Part shown: one piece after another, positions 43,639 through 52,425 of the stretch | How positions within the stretch are numbered: position 1 is the first letter of the stretch | How the letters are laid out: each line of letters begins with the position of its first letter | Source: Bacteroidales bacterium 6E | GTDB taxonomy: Bacteria > Bacteroidota > Bacteroidia > Bacteroidales > Prolixibacteraceae | Assembly: GCA_001270045.2 (NCBI GenBank) | Contig: DF970667.1 | Coordinates: 209,975 to 273,974 of the forward strand | Direction of reading: 5' to 3' | Length of the DNA: 64,000 nt | Program-made: the position numbers and the translations under genes | Notes under the pieces: model-generated | What the model saw: the letters and a program-made list of their open reading frames with translations, nothing else | Told to the model about the DNA's origin: nothing | The model's database searches: none

Positions 43639-45804
43639 ATGAAAGTCACCTTCTCCCCCATAATCAGAAAACTTGCCATTGCGACTTTGCTGGCACTCAC
43701 CCTCCCGGCATTGGGCGAAGACGGCTCGCGGCTTTGGCTCCGGTACGACCTCATGGAGGAACCACTCCGCAGCCATTATGCCGAAACCATAAAATCGCTG
43801 GTAGCCCCTGAACAGGGTGAAACCATGGCTGCCGCGATCGCAGAAATCGACATGGCCATGGAAGGCCTTACCGGCCGGAAACCCGAAAGAACAACCCTCC
43901 CAGTGGCAGGCTCGCTGGTCATCGTTACCTTGAAAAACCCACTGGCCCGCCAATTGGTAACCAAGGAAGAACTGGCCGGTTGTGGCAACGAAGGATTCCT
44001 GATCCGAAGTCTTCAATACCGTGGGCAACCCATAATCCTCATCGCGGCGAACACCCCTGCCGGCGCGTTGTACGGCACCTTCCGGCTGATCGCCCTGATG
44101 CAGTCGGGCAACCCGTTGGGAGATCTTCACCTGCAGAAACGTCCAGGTTATAAATTCAGGCTCCTCAACCACTGGGACAACCTCGATGGCACCGTTGAAC
44201 GCGGCTATGCAGGCCGTTCCATCTGGTGGAACCACGAGGGCGACGAGGAACGGCTCAGGGAGCTCTACACCACATATGCCCGCGCCAATGCCTCAATTGG
44301 CATCAACGGGGCCTCCATCAACAACGTCAACGCCTCGCCGCAGGTACTTACCCCGGAATACATCGACAGGTTTGCCCGGTTTGCCGGATACCTTCGGCCT
44401 TACAACATGAAGATCTACATGTCGGTCAACTTCTCGTCGCCGAAAATAATCGGCGGACTCGCCACCTCCGACCCTTTTGATCCCAAAGTGCGGCAGTGGT
44501 GGAAAGACAAGGTGAAAGAGATCTACACAAAGATCCCCGACTTCGGCGGGTTTCTGGTGAAGGCCAATTCCGAAGGGCAACCCGGGCCGCAGGACTTCGG
44601 GCGTACCCATGCCGACGGCGCCAACATGCTGGCCGAAGCCCTCGAGCCCTACAACGGGATCGTCATGTGGCGAGCGTTTGTATACCAACCCGAAGGCGAC
44701 GACCGGGCCAAACAGGCGTATACTGAATTCAAGCCCCTCGACGGACAGTTCCACCCCAACGTGATCGTTCAGGTGAAAAACGGGCCGGTCGACTTCCAGC
44801 CCCGCGAACCGTTCAGTCCGCTCTTCGGGGCCATGCAAAAGACCCCTTTGATGGCAGAATTCCAGATCACCCAGGAATACCTTGGCTTTTCGTCGCACCT
44901 GGTATATCTGGCCCCCCTGCAGAAGGAAGTCCTCGATGCAGACACATATGCCCGCGGACCCGGCTCGACCGTGGCCAAAACCACCGACGGAACGCTCTAC
45001 CCCTCGCGTCACACCGCCATTGCCGGGGTGGCCAACATTGGGCGCGACACCAACTGGACCGGCTACCACTTTGCCCAGGCCAACTGGTATGCCTACGGGC
45101 GGCTGGCATGGGACCCCGGACTGCGAGCCGGTGACATTGCTGATGAATGGCTGAAGATGACTTTTACCCGTGATGAACGATTCGTCAGGAAGGCAGGCAA
45201 CATAATGATGCGGTCGAGGGAAGCCGCCGTGAACTACATGACCCCCCTCGGGCTGCATCACCTCATGGGGTGGGACCATCATTACGGTCCGGAGCCCTGG
45301 ACCTGGTTCGAAGGGGCACGACCTGACTGGCTGCCCTCGTATTACCACAAGGCCGACACGGCAGGCATCGGCTTCGACCGGTCGCCACGAGGAAGCAACG
45401 CCGTGGAACAATATTTTTCGCCTATAAGGGAGCAATACGGCGACCCGGGGAGCTGTCCCGACGAACTGCTCCTCTGGTTCCACCACCTGCCGTGGGGCTA
45501 CCCCATGCGCTCGGGCCGCACCCTGTGGAATGAGCTGGCTTACCGGTACACCGACGGCATGCTAGAGGCCCGGGAATTCCAGAAAATCTGGGACATGCTC
45601 GAAGGCGCCATCGACGACAAACGCTTTCAGGAAGTGAAATACAAACTGAAGGTGCAGGCCAGGGAGGCCCAATGGTGGCGCGATGCCTGCCTGCTGTACT
45701 TCCAGACTTTCAGCCGCAGGCACATTCCCGCCGAGCTCGAACGCCCCGTGCACGACCTGCAGGAGCTACAAAAGCAGAAATTCGACCTGAAGCACCATAA
45801 TTAG
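43639..45804 (+). CDS. Glycoside hydrolase family 67 alpha-glucuronidase
   Basis: The 721-residue enzyme has a signal peptide (MKVTFSPIIRKLAIATLLALTLPALG) and is exported to the periplasm. It removes (methyl)glucuronic acid from the non-reducing-end xylose of aldouronic acids. Recognisable motifs are LLNHWDNLDGTVERGYAG, INGASINNVNA, the general acid Glu in GFLVKANSEGQPGPQ, the conserved NVIVQVKNGPVDFQPREP (Asp and Glu nucleophile/base pair) and DHHYGPEPWTWFEGARPDW. Products feed the SDR-UxuA pair. A weak hairpin follows the stop. Confidence 0.95.
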   Translation: MKVTFSPIIRKLAIATLLALTLPALGEDGSRLWLRYDLMEEPLRSHYAETIKSLVAPEQGETMAAAIAEIDMAMEGLTGRKPERTTLPVAGSLVIVTLKNPLARQLVTKEELAGCGNEGFLIRSLQYRGQPIILIAANTPAGALYGTFRLIALMQSGNPLGDLHLQKRPGYKFRLLNHWDNLDGTVERGYAGRSIWWNHEGDEERLRELYTTYARANASIGINGASINNVNASPQVLTPEYIDRFARFAGYLRPYNMKIYMSVNFSSPKIIGGLATSDPFDPKVRQWWKDKVKEIYTKIPDFGGFLVKANSEGQPGPQDFGRTHADGANMLAEALEPYNGIVMWRAFVYQPEGDDRAKQAYTEFKPLDGQFHPNVIVQVKNGPVDFQPREPFSPLFGAMQKTPLMAEFQITQEYLGFSSHLVYLAPLQKEVLDADTYARGPGSTVAKTTDGTLYPSRHTAIAGVANIGRDTNWTGYHFAQANWYAYGRLAWDPGLRAGDIADEWLKMTFTRDERFVRKAGNIMMRSREAAVNYMTPLGLHHLMGWDHHYGPEPWTWFEGARPDWLPSYYHKADTAGIGFDRSPRGSNAVEQYFSPIREQYGDPGSCPDELLLWFHHLPWGYPMRSGRTLWNELAYRYTDGMLEAREFQKIWDMLEGAIDDKRFQEVKYKLKVQAREAQWWRDACLLYFQTFSRRHIPAELERPVHDLQELQKQKFDLKHHN

Positions 45805-45820
45805 AAAGGATGCCGCACCC

Positions 45821-45866
45821 GAAACGGCCCGATTCATCAAAGCCTGGATCCGGCCGTTTCATTTGT
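45821..45866 (+). terminator. Hairpin after GH67 gene; rest of 45805-46119
   Basis: GAAACGGCC (45821-45829) pairs with GGCCGTTTC (45852-45860) and is followed by ATTTGTCTT. The remaining gene-free bases to 46119 are A/T-rich and hold the promoter below; I see nothing else in them. Confidence 0.5.
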
Positions 45867-46047
45867 CTTACCATGATTCTAAGGGCATGCTTTTATTCAT
45901 TGGAAACATTTGTGGGAGTGTGGGTTGAACACAACCAGGTAAATCTCCAATCTACCCCAGCCAATTTCCGGCACCCCTAGATTAAGAAACAGAATGCTGA
46001 TATTCAATCCATTATAAGATTTCACTTTTACTTAACATTTTTCATAC

Positions 46048-46055
46048 TATATTTG
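46048..46055 (+). promoter_or_regulatory. -7 element (TATATTTG) upstream of the TIM-barrel gene
   Basis: Exact TAnnTTTG match, 64 bp before the ATG at 46120. The -33 region is only TTTT. Confidence 0.45.
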
Positions 46056-46119
46056 TCATAATCTCTGTATATTAGATACCAATTATTTCAGAAAAACAGA
46101 ACAGCAGCCGCAGAGATTC

Positions 46120-47022
46120 ATGAAGACACATAACCAGTTTAGTCGCAAGGAGTTCCTGACCAGCCTGGCAGCCATGGCCGGGATGATGATGGTACCGGGA
46201 ACGATCGCCGCGAGTCCGTTTCAGCGCCGGGTGAAGCCACGTGTGAAGTTTGGCATGGTAACCTATTTATGGGGAAAAGACTGGAACCTCCCCACGCTCA
46301 TCGACAACCTCACCAAGGCCGAAGTCTATGGGGTGGAGTTGCGCATTGGCCATGCCCACGGGGTAAATGTCGGCATGTCGAAAGATCAGCGCAAGGAAGT
46401 CAGGAAGATGTTCAAGGATAGTAAGGTGGAGGTTTTGGGCATCGGTACGCCCCTTCGGCTCGACCATCCCGACCAGTCGGTCTTACGCGAAACCATTGAC
46501 CAGGCCCGGGAGTGCATCCTTCTGAGCAACGACATCGGCGGCAGTGGCATCAGGCTACAGCCCAACCAGTTTCATGCCGACGTACCCAAGTCGCGCACCG
46601 TCGACCAGATCGGTCGTGCCCTGAACCAGCTGGCACGCATCGGGGCGGGAGTCGGGCAGCAGATCAGGCTCGAGGTGCACGGTGAGGAGACCCAGGAGAT
46701 CGACATCATCAAGGACATCATGGATGTGGCCGACCATCCGAATGCCACGGTATGCTGGAACAGCAATCCGCAGGACCTGAACGGGCGCGGACTGGCAGGC
46801 AATTTTAACCTGTTGCGGAGCAGGATGGGCGACATCGCACATGTTCGGGAGCTCAACGACCCCTCCTACCCCTATGGAGATCTGGTGAGACTGTTTGTCG
46901 AGATGAACTACAAAGGCTGGATCCTGCTCGAAGGCCGCACCGATCCGTCCGACAAGGTCGAGGCACTGATCGCCCAGCGGAAAATTTTTGAAGAGATGGT
47001 GGAAAAGGCCATTATTTTATAA
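46120..47022 (+). CDS. Sugar phosphate isomerase/epimerase-like TIM-barrel protein with Tat-like signal
   Basis: The 300-residue protein starts with FSRKEFLTSLAAMAGMMMVPGTIAAS, a Tat-like signal with an RK pair before a hydrophobic core, so it may be exported folded. The barrel domain (from MVTYLWGKDWNLPTLIDNLT) resembles xylose-isomerase-like epimerases, with conserved Glu and His in GVELRIGHAHG, RLEVHGEETQEIDIIKDI and ILLEGRT. Such Bacteroidota proteins lie near carbohydrate loci but most have no proven substrate. It is just downstream of the glucuronoxylan cluster with its own promoter. Confidence 0.8.
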   Translation: MKTHNQFSRKEFLTSLAAMAGMMMVPGTIAASPFQRRVKPRVKFGMVTYLWGKDWNLPTLIDNLTKAEVYGVELRIGHAHGVNVGMSKDQRKEVRKMFKDSKVEVLGIGTPLRLDHPDQSVLRETIDQARECILLSNDIGGSGIRLQPNQFHADVPKSRTVDQIGRALNQLARIGAGVGQQIRLEVHGEETQEIDIIKDIMDVADHPNATVCWNSNPQDLNGRGLAGNFNLLRSRMGDIAHVRELNDPSYPYGDLVRLFVEMNYKGWILLEGRTDPSDKVEALIAQRKIFEEMVEKAIIL

Positions 47023-47049
47023 ATTTGGCCCGCGCAAACGCGCCAAAAA

Positions 47050-47122
47050 GCCTCTTTAGCTCAGTTGGTAGAGCAGCTCATTCGTAATGAGCAGGTCGTG
47101 GGTTCGAGTCCCATGAGAGGCT
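47050..47122 (+). tRNA. tRNA-Thr (anticodon CGT)
   Basis: Complete cloverleaf: acceptor GCCTCTT/GAGAGGC (one U:G pair), D arm GCTCAGTTGGTAGAGC, anticodon stem GCTCA/TGAGC with loop TTCGTAA (anticodon CGT, reads ACG), T arm GTGGG/CCCAT with TTCGAGT. The 73-nt gene has no encoded CCA. It marks the left edge of the AT-richer segment. Confidence 0.95.
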
Positions 47123-47131
47123 CGCAGAGAT

Positions 47132-47153
47132 ACGCCCAAATTGGGCGTCTTTT
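47132..47153 (+). terminator. Terminator after tRNA-Thr
   Basis: ACGCCCAA (47132-47139) pairs with TTGGGCGT (47141-47148; outer six pairs usable) and is followed by CTTTT. Confidence 0.65.
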
Positions 47154-47249
47154 CTATCAATGCGTCACCGCACCATACGAAAATACATACACTTTAGGCT
47201 GTGACCCCTACGATTATTAGCCAACTAATAGTATATAAGTCTCGCAAAG

Positions 47250-47267
47250 GGCGCGATCAATCGCGCC
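47250..47267. repeat. GC-rich perfect inverted repeat
   Basis: GGCGCGAT and ATCGCGCC flank two bases in an otherwise AT-rich gap of 285 bp between the tRNA and the LuxR-type gene. It could be a terminator remnant or a protein site; no T-tract follows. The rest of 47123-47407 shows nothing clear. Confidence 0.4.
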
Positions 47268-47407
47268 GCCACTATTCATTTTCCAGATGGTATTGGCTGG
47301 AATGCATTTTAATCCACACAATCTACAAATATGAAAAATCCATTTTGATGTCAGTTAACCGTTAATAATAAAATTTTGTAAATTTAGTTAGGCTAAAATT
47401 TTACAAA

Positions 47408-48112
47408 ATGAAAATAAGTCCACCCGAAATGGATGATTCACATGAATCTACCGATGAACTTATTAAGAATAAAATAGCTGAATTTGCAGCTTGCGAAGAT
47501 GATATTCCCGGGATTATAATAATCATCAATGCAGTAGATTTTAGCATAAGATACCTGTCAAAAAGAGGGATTGAAGTTTTCGGGTTAAACCCTGAAGAAC
47601 CTCAGGGCATTGGAATCAAATATCCTGCGCTCTTTCTAAAAGCCGAAAACCCCGCTGAATATTCGGCTTCAACATTTGAATTATTAAAACATGACAATAA
47701 CGATGAAATCATTTCGCTCTTCCAGGAGTTCAGGACATCAGCACAACACAATTATTCATGGTTTTATGTTGGCGTGAAAGTGCTATTGAGAAATATGAAA
47801 GGAAATCCGGAATTTCTGATAGCCATGGCAATCCCTCTTAATCCAATGTCTGAAATGACTGAAAAGACAGAACGGATTTTAAACGACCAAAATGAACGCC
47901 TCCGGAATCAGCAAAAATTTCTTTCCCTGACCAAACGTGAAACGGAACTGCTGAAATATATTGCCCTTGGCAAAACAAATGAAGCAATCTCCACTGAACT
48001 TTATATTTCTGCTGAAACCGTTGCCACGCATCGAAAAAACATTAAACGCAAACTAGGCTTCAAATCCAATTACGATTGCACCCACTTTGCACAGTTATTT
48101 AATCTCATCTGA
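47408..48112 (+). CDS. LuxR-type helix-turn-helix regulator with PAS-like N-terminus
   Basis: The 234-residue protein has an N-terminal region (about 35-150) with the pattern IIIINAVDFSIRYLSKRGIEVFG expected of a PAS-like sensor, a short linker, and a C-terminal LuxR/FixJ helix-turn-helix (about 170-232): LTKRETELLKYIALGKTNEAISTELYISAETVATHRKNIKRKLG. No receiver domain is present. The gene and its surroundings are clearly more AT-rich than the xylan cluster. It may control the downstream surface protein, but only position suggests this. Confidence 0.8.
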   Translation: MKISPPEMDDSHESTDELIKNKIAEFAACEDDIPGIIIIINAVDFSIRYLSKRGIEVFGLNPEEPQGIGIKYPALFLKAENPAEYSASTFELLKHDNNDEIISLFQEFRTSAQHNYSWFYVGVKVLLRNMKGNPEFLIAMAIPLNPMSEMTEKTERILNDQNERLRNQQKFLSLTKRETELLKYIALGKTNEAISTELYISAETVATHRKNIKRKLGFKSNYDCTHFAQLFNLI

Positions 48113-48234
48113 TTCAATTCCTTCCGCTTTCGAATCCTTATTAAAAAATACCCGATTTTGGGTATATCGTACGTCAAATAAATGGTTTAATTTTATTTGA
48201 GATATTAAGGTATTTATTTCTAATAACTACAACT

Positions 48235-49608
48235 ATGGAAAAGAACCTCAAACTTTTGGATAGAAATCGGGTAGATTTGATATCCGGACAATCGAAAACG
48301 GGAACTAGATGGTTAAAAATCGTTATCCTCACCGTGTTTTCCTGTTGCTTTGCAATATTGCAATCATACGCCCAGAAATTTCAGGTATACAATACCGAAA
48401 ATTCAGGATTGCCCCATGACCAGGTACTTTCGGTTGCGATTGATGCGCAAGGCAATAAATGGTTTGGCACGTTTTACGGAGAGGTGGTTAAATTTGATGA
48501 TGTCAATTGGACCGTATACAACAAACTCAATTCAAAAATTCCGGGTGATTATAATATAACCACGATTGCGATTGATGCACAAGACAATAAATGGTTTGGA
48601 GCTTCCTATTCCCCAACCCTTAAATCAGGCGGAGGATTAATAAAATTCGACAATGCCAGCTGGACACTTTATAATGTCTCCAACTCTGGTCTGCCGCACA
48701 ATACGGTAACGGATATTGCCATTGATGAATCAGGCAATAAGTGGATCAGCACTTTTGGTGGTGGCGTAGCCAAATTTGAGAGCACCGGCTGGACGGTGTA
48801 TAATAGGTCGAATTCGGATTTGCCCGATAATAATGTACGTTCAATTGCAATCGATGACCAAGGCAATAAATGGTTTTCAACCATGACGGCAATTGCAAAA
48901 TATGACGGTAACGCATGGACCATATATAAATATTCGACCTCCATAATTCCTTATTATAATGATAATGGTGGAATTATATCCATCACATTGGATGACCATG
49001 GCAATAAATGGTTCGGAATAAGTCCTGACTGGGATTCCGGTCATCCGGGAGGAGTGGTAAAATTTGACGATGAAAACTGGACAGTTTATACCAGATCAAA
49101 TTCGGATTTGCCATTCGGGGTTTTTTCTGCCGCAACCGACAAAACGGGTGATATCTGGTTTGCGACATCCTATTGGGCAGAAGGTGCACTTGTAAAATAC
49201 AATGGATCAGACTGGACAGTTTATGACAGTGAAAATTCGGGTTTGCCTAATGACTGGATCAACTCAGTAGTCATTGATGAGCAAGGGTCCAAGTGGTTTG
49301 TTACCGGGAATTCTGGTGTGGTAAAATTTAATGAAAATGCAATTACTACTGACATTGACAATAATATTCAAGCTGCCCAGGATGGGTTCAATGTATATCC
49401 CAATCCGGCAAATGACCAGATTTCCATAAAAGGATTGAAACCTGGAACCATGAGTATATTTAATTCTTCAGGAGAGGTTGTTAAAAACTCTGAAGTGAAG
49501 GAAGTTTCAGTCGATATCGATGTTTCCGATTTGCCGGAAGGAATGTATTTCATTCGGTTTACGACAGAGGACAATGTAATGGTAAAAAAGATTATCAAGG
49601 GAAATTAA
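48235..49608 (+). CDS. T9SS-exported beta-propeller repeat protein
   Basis: The 457-residue protein has an N-terminal membrane segment (about residues 26-46, KIVILTVFSCCFAILQSYA), six or seven propeller blades of the two-component-regulator type with the recurring DxxGNKWFGT signature (for example AIDAQGNKWFGT, AIDESGNKWIST, AIDDQGNKWFST), and a C-terminal T9SS sorting domain (about 383-457, NVYPNPANDQIS ... LPEGMYFIRFT). The kinase parts of hybrid sensors are absent, so it is a surface or secreted protein of unknown ligand. It lies directly before the repeat array. Confidence 0.8.
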   Translation: MEKNLKLLDRNRVDLISGQSKTGTRWLKIVILTVFSCCFAILQSYAQKFQVYNTENSGLPHDQVLSVAIDAQGNKWFGTFYGEVVKFDDVNWTVYNKLNSKIPGDYNITTIAIDAQDNKWFGASYSPTLKSGGGLIKFDNASWTLYNVSNSGLPHNTVTDIAIDESGNKWISTFGGGVAKFESTGWTVYNRSNSDLPDNNVRSIAIDDQGNKWFSTMTAIAKYDGNAWTIYKYSTSIIPYYNDNGGIISITLDDHGNKWFGISPDWDSGHPGGVVKFDDENWTVYTRSNSDLPFGVFSAATDKTGDIWFATSYWAEGALVKYNGSDWTVYDSENSGLPNDWINSVVIDEQGSKWFVTGNSGVVKFNENAITTDIDNNIQAAQDGFNVYPNPANDQISIKGLKPGTMSIFNSSGEVVKNSEVKEVSVDIDVSDLPEGMYFIRFTTEDNVMVKKIIKGN

Positions 49609-49699
49609 TGCATAATCAAATGAATCTCCAAAAATTATCATGTATGTAATCATTCCCTTCTGGAATGTGAGAGGGAGGCACATTTGAAGAACAATCATC

Positions 49700-50340
49700 A
49701 CCGGGATGACATGAAATCCCGTAGGGTAGACATGATTGTAACACACCATCGTAAGGAAACCCACCCCCTTTAAAGGATGCCATCTTTTCCGCAGACAGAT
49801 GCAACGAGAAGATGGCATCCTCTGTTGATTCCCGTAGGGAAGACATGATTGTAACACATCATCGTAAGAAACCTGTCAGATTCCCGTAGGGAAGACATGA
49901 TTGTATCATCGTAAGAAACCTGTCAGATTCCCGTAGGGAAGACACGATTGCAGCATCGTAAGGAAACCAACCCCCCGTTAAAGGATGCCATCTTTTCCGC
50001 AGACAGATGCAACGAGAAGATGGCATCCTCAGCTTGATTCCGGACGCCCCTATAGACATCGAGGGCAAGCGGAAGACATGATTGTAACAACATCATCGCC
50101 GGGATGACATGAAATCCCTTAGTGAAGACACGATTGTAACATCGTCAGAAACCTGTCAGATTCCCTTAGGAAGACACGATTATATCATCGTAAGAAACCT
50201 GTCTGATTCCCGTAGGGAATACACGATTGTAACACACCAACGTAAGGAAACCCACCCCCCTTTAAAGGATGCCATCTTTTCCGCAGACAGATGCAACGAG
50301 AAGATGGCATCCTCAGCTTAGATGACATCCTCAGCTACCC
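49700..50340. repeat. Composite intergenic repeat array with REP-like hairpins
   Basis: The 1008 bp between 49609 and 50616 hold no gene. About eight copies of a 45-52 bp unit (GATTCCCGTAGGGAAGACA followed by TGATTGTA and CATCGTAAGAAACC) occur in one orientation at 49719, 49831, 49884, 49930, 50070, 50118, 50163 and 50208. Three of them end in an almost identical 48-bp hairpin at 49774-49821, 49982-50029 and 50266-50313, whose arms (GGATGCCATCTTTTC) pair over 16 bp with one wobble around a 16-nt loop. Small open frames here are fortuitous. The 276 bp after 50340 are AT-rich and contain the 11-bp repeats listed separately. Confidence 0.85.
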
Positions 50341-50549
50341 TATAAATCAACCCATTAGCCATATATAACATTGGTTCATTTTAAAATAAGTATAAAATAC
50401 CATTTTAAAATCCTATCTCCCAATTCATCCATTACGCCATTCACTCCAAAAACCTTGCAAAACCTCAGTTTTTTTTCATTATTTTTTTGCTGCCGACAGT
50501 GATTTTTAATGCAATAAATTATGTTATTTGATAGATTTTAATTACCTTT

Positions 50550-50593
50550 AACTATTCCATAACTATTCGAGAAGTATTTTATATCTATTTTAT
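50550..50593 (+). repeat. Four tandem 11-bp repeats (core AACTATT), upstream of DUF6266 gene
   Basis: AACTATTCCAT, AACTATTCGAG, AAGTATTTTAT and ATCTATTTTAT follow each other at 50550, 50561, 50572 and 50583, decaying towards the gene. The inverse of the first two matches the array at 3265-3308 (ACTATTCGAGAA is shared over 12 bp). The ATG is 24 bp downstream. Confidence 0.6.
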
Positions 50594-50616
50594 TATAATA
50601 CCAAAACCAAATCAAT

Positions 50617-51225
50617 ATGTCTATAGTTAAAGGCGGAATTACGGGTACACTCTCCGGGCGAATCGGGAGTGTGGTTGCGGTAACACGTGGTAACACAACT
50701 TACCTGCGATCATTGCCCACGCGAAAAAAGGGTTCGGGTACTGAAAATCAGATCCGTTCAAGAAAACGATTCGCCATCATAGTCAAATTTTGCAAAGGGT
50801 TCAAGGAAAATGTCATCGTTCCCATCTGGAACCTTTTGCCCGGTAATGCCTGCGGATATGCCTTGTTTCTGGGAGCCAACGGCAGCGCTTTCGACAGTAT
50901 GGGAAACCTCATTGAGCTGTCGATGCTCACGTTCTCAAATGGCAATCTCCCGCCGGCACTCCAGGTGAAGCCGGTCAGGAAGGAGGGCAACCTTGAGGTC
51001 AGCTGGTTCAATGACCCGAATATGGCAAGAACCCGACTGAAAGATGAACTCTGGTACATGGCCGTTGTGGGCGACAAATTCAACGGTCCTTTCCAATCCG
51101 GACTGACCAGGGGAATGAAAGGAGGAGTCATTACACTTGCAGATCCTGCCACCCGTGGAATTTACCTCTTCTTTGCGGCACCCGACCGAAAGGATTTCTC
51201 GCCCGACAAGTACGTGGAAATCTAG
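50617..51225 (+). CDS. DUF6266 family protein
   Basis: The 202-residue protein begins with KGGITGTLSGRIGSVVAVTRGNTTYLRSLP, the diagnostic N-terminus of DUF6266 (a short Gly-rich start, then a basic region), and its later part has repeats of WYMAVVGDKFNGPF-like beta strands. Members are known only from Bacteroidota, often in multiple copies near repeats, phage or T9SS genes, and have no established function. No signal peptide. It lies between the repeat array and the split transposase. Confidence 0.75.
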   Translation: MSIVKGGITGTLSGRIGSVVAVTRGNTTYLRSLPTRKKGSGTENQIRSRKRFAIIVKFCKGFKENVIVPIWNLLPGNACGYALFLGANGSAFDSMGNLIELSMLTFSNGNLPPALQVKPVRKEGNLEVSWFNDPNMARTRLKDELWYMAVVGDKFNGPFQSGLTRGMKGGVITLADPATRGIYLFFAAPDRKDFSPDKYVEI

Positions 51226-52005
51226 TCCAAACCGGGACGGTAATTTGACGAAAATGAATGGGCCTTGTCGCCATTTTGAAGGCCGGCAGGGCCCCTTTCA
51301 TGATGTGATCCAACCTTTGTCAATGGTTTGTCTACGCCTGGTACAATTTTTAGTACACCTAATTACAATCGAAGGTAAAAAAATATGCTTGTCTACACTT
51401 TGTCCCCGTTATTGTTAAGCTGATCGGGCCAAATTGTCAAATTGTCAAAATTGTCACGCGTATATCTTTTTTTTTTCGAATGTTATCTTGCCTTGCTTTT
51501 GGCATCCCCTCGCAATTTTTCCATTTTTCTTTCTAATTAGCCCCAATCAAAAAATGAGGCCTGTTCTTTACAAATCACGGCCTGTGGGTTAATGGCTCCA
51601 TGATGATCCTTCTCAAAGGAAGCATATATATTGTTTGACGATATAAGACTGACTTTCAGAATAATGATAATTATTTTCCTGCTTTGTTGCACGATGATCA
51701 TATTATTTATAAATTGCACCATCGTTCACAATCAAAGGATGGGGGCGTTTAAAAATCCATGATCTGCCTTCAATTTTATAAGGCAGATCCCACTGGTTGA
51801 AATGAATTTGCATTTGTATTTATATCAATATATATAGACAGATGTACAGGCAGACTATTTTTATAAAAAGGGGCACAATTTCCCCAAAAAAAAATTGAGG
51901 ACCTCAATGTTTGCCAGACACAACCTCACCCCGCGATTTTGAGGAAATGGTTTCAATCAGGGTTTGATCAGGAAAAGGGATCATTATTCCAGAAACCCTC
52001 AAAAC
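51226..52005. other. AT-rich gene-free segment
   Basis: I see no supportable gene in these 780 bp. Short frames on both strands are low-complexity and lack neighbours or motifs. One feature is a triplicated AATTGTCA motif at 51427-51458. The end of the segment leads into the transposase frame. It is probably degraded mobile DNA. Confidence 0.5.
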
Positions 52006-52312
52006 ATGAGCGAGAAATATAATAACAAATACCGCATAACTTCTGCCAGGTTGCCTCAATGGGATTATGGCAACAGTGCCACCTATTTTGTAACCATATG
52101 TACCAAAAACAGAGAATCCTATTTTGGAAACATTGACCAAGGAGTAATGCAATTATCGCCACTTGGAGATATAGCCTTGAAATTCTGGCTGGAAATGCCT
52201 GCCCATTTCCCATTTTTAACGCTGGATGCATTTGTGATCATGCCCAACCATGTTCATGGAATAATCGTAATTGACAAAATACATGCACCGACCAATGGTT
52301 CAATGCACCCTG

Positions 52313-52341
52313 TAGAGGCTGTCTCAAAAGGGCAGCCTCTT
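52313..52341. repeat. Left terminal inverted repeat of the IS1182 element
   Basis: TAGAGGCTGTCTCAAAAG begins the element, and CAGCCTCT (52334-52341) completes an 8-bp stem-loop with the AGAGGCTG at the end. It can act as a transcriptional terminator. Confidence 0.85.
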
Positions 52342-52425
52342 TAATTTGTTGACAACCAACATGTTAATGTTAGCAACTTGTCTTTAAATATCTCATTATC
52401 AGCCCAATAATGATTATATTTAAGC

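Noticed and set aside
49700-50340. Possible CRISPR array
   Set aside because: The repeats are 45-52 bp with no unique spacers between them, units vary in length and some contain hairpins; no cas gene is near. It fits a REP-like tandem array instead.
51537-51722. Small minus-strand open frame in the AT-rich gene-free segment
   Set aside because: Low-complexity, hydrophobic only by AT-richness, no start signal, no neighbour and no recognised motif.
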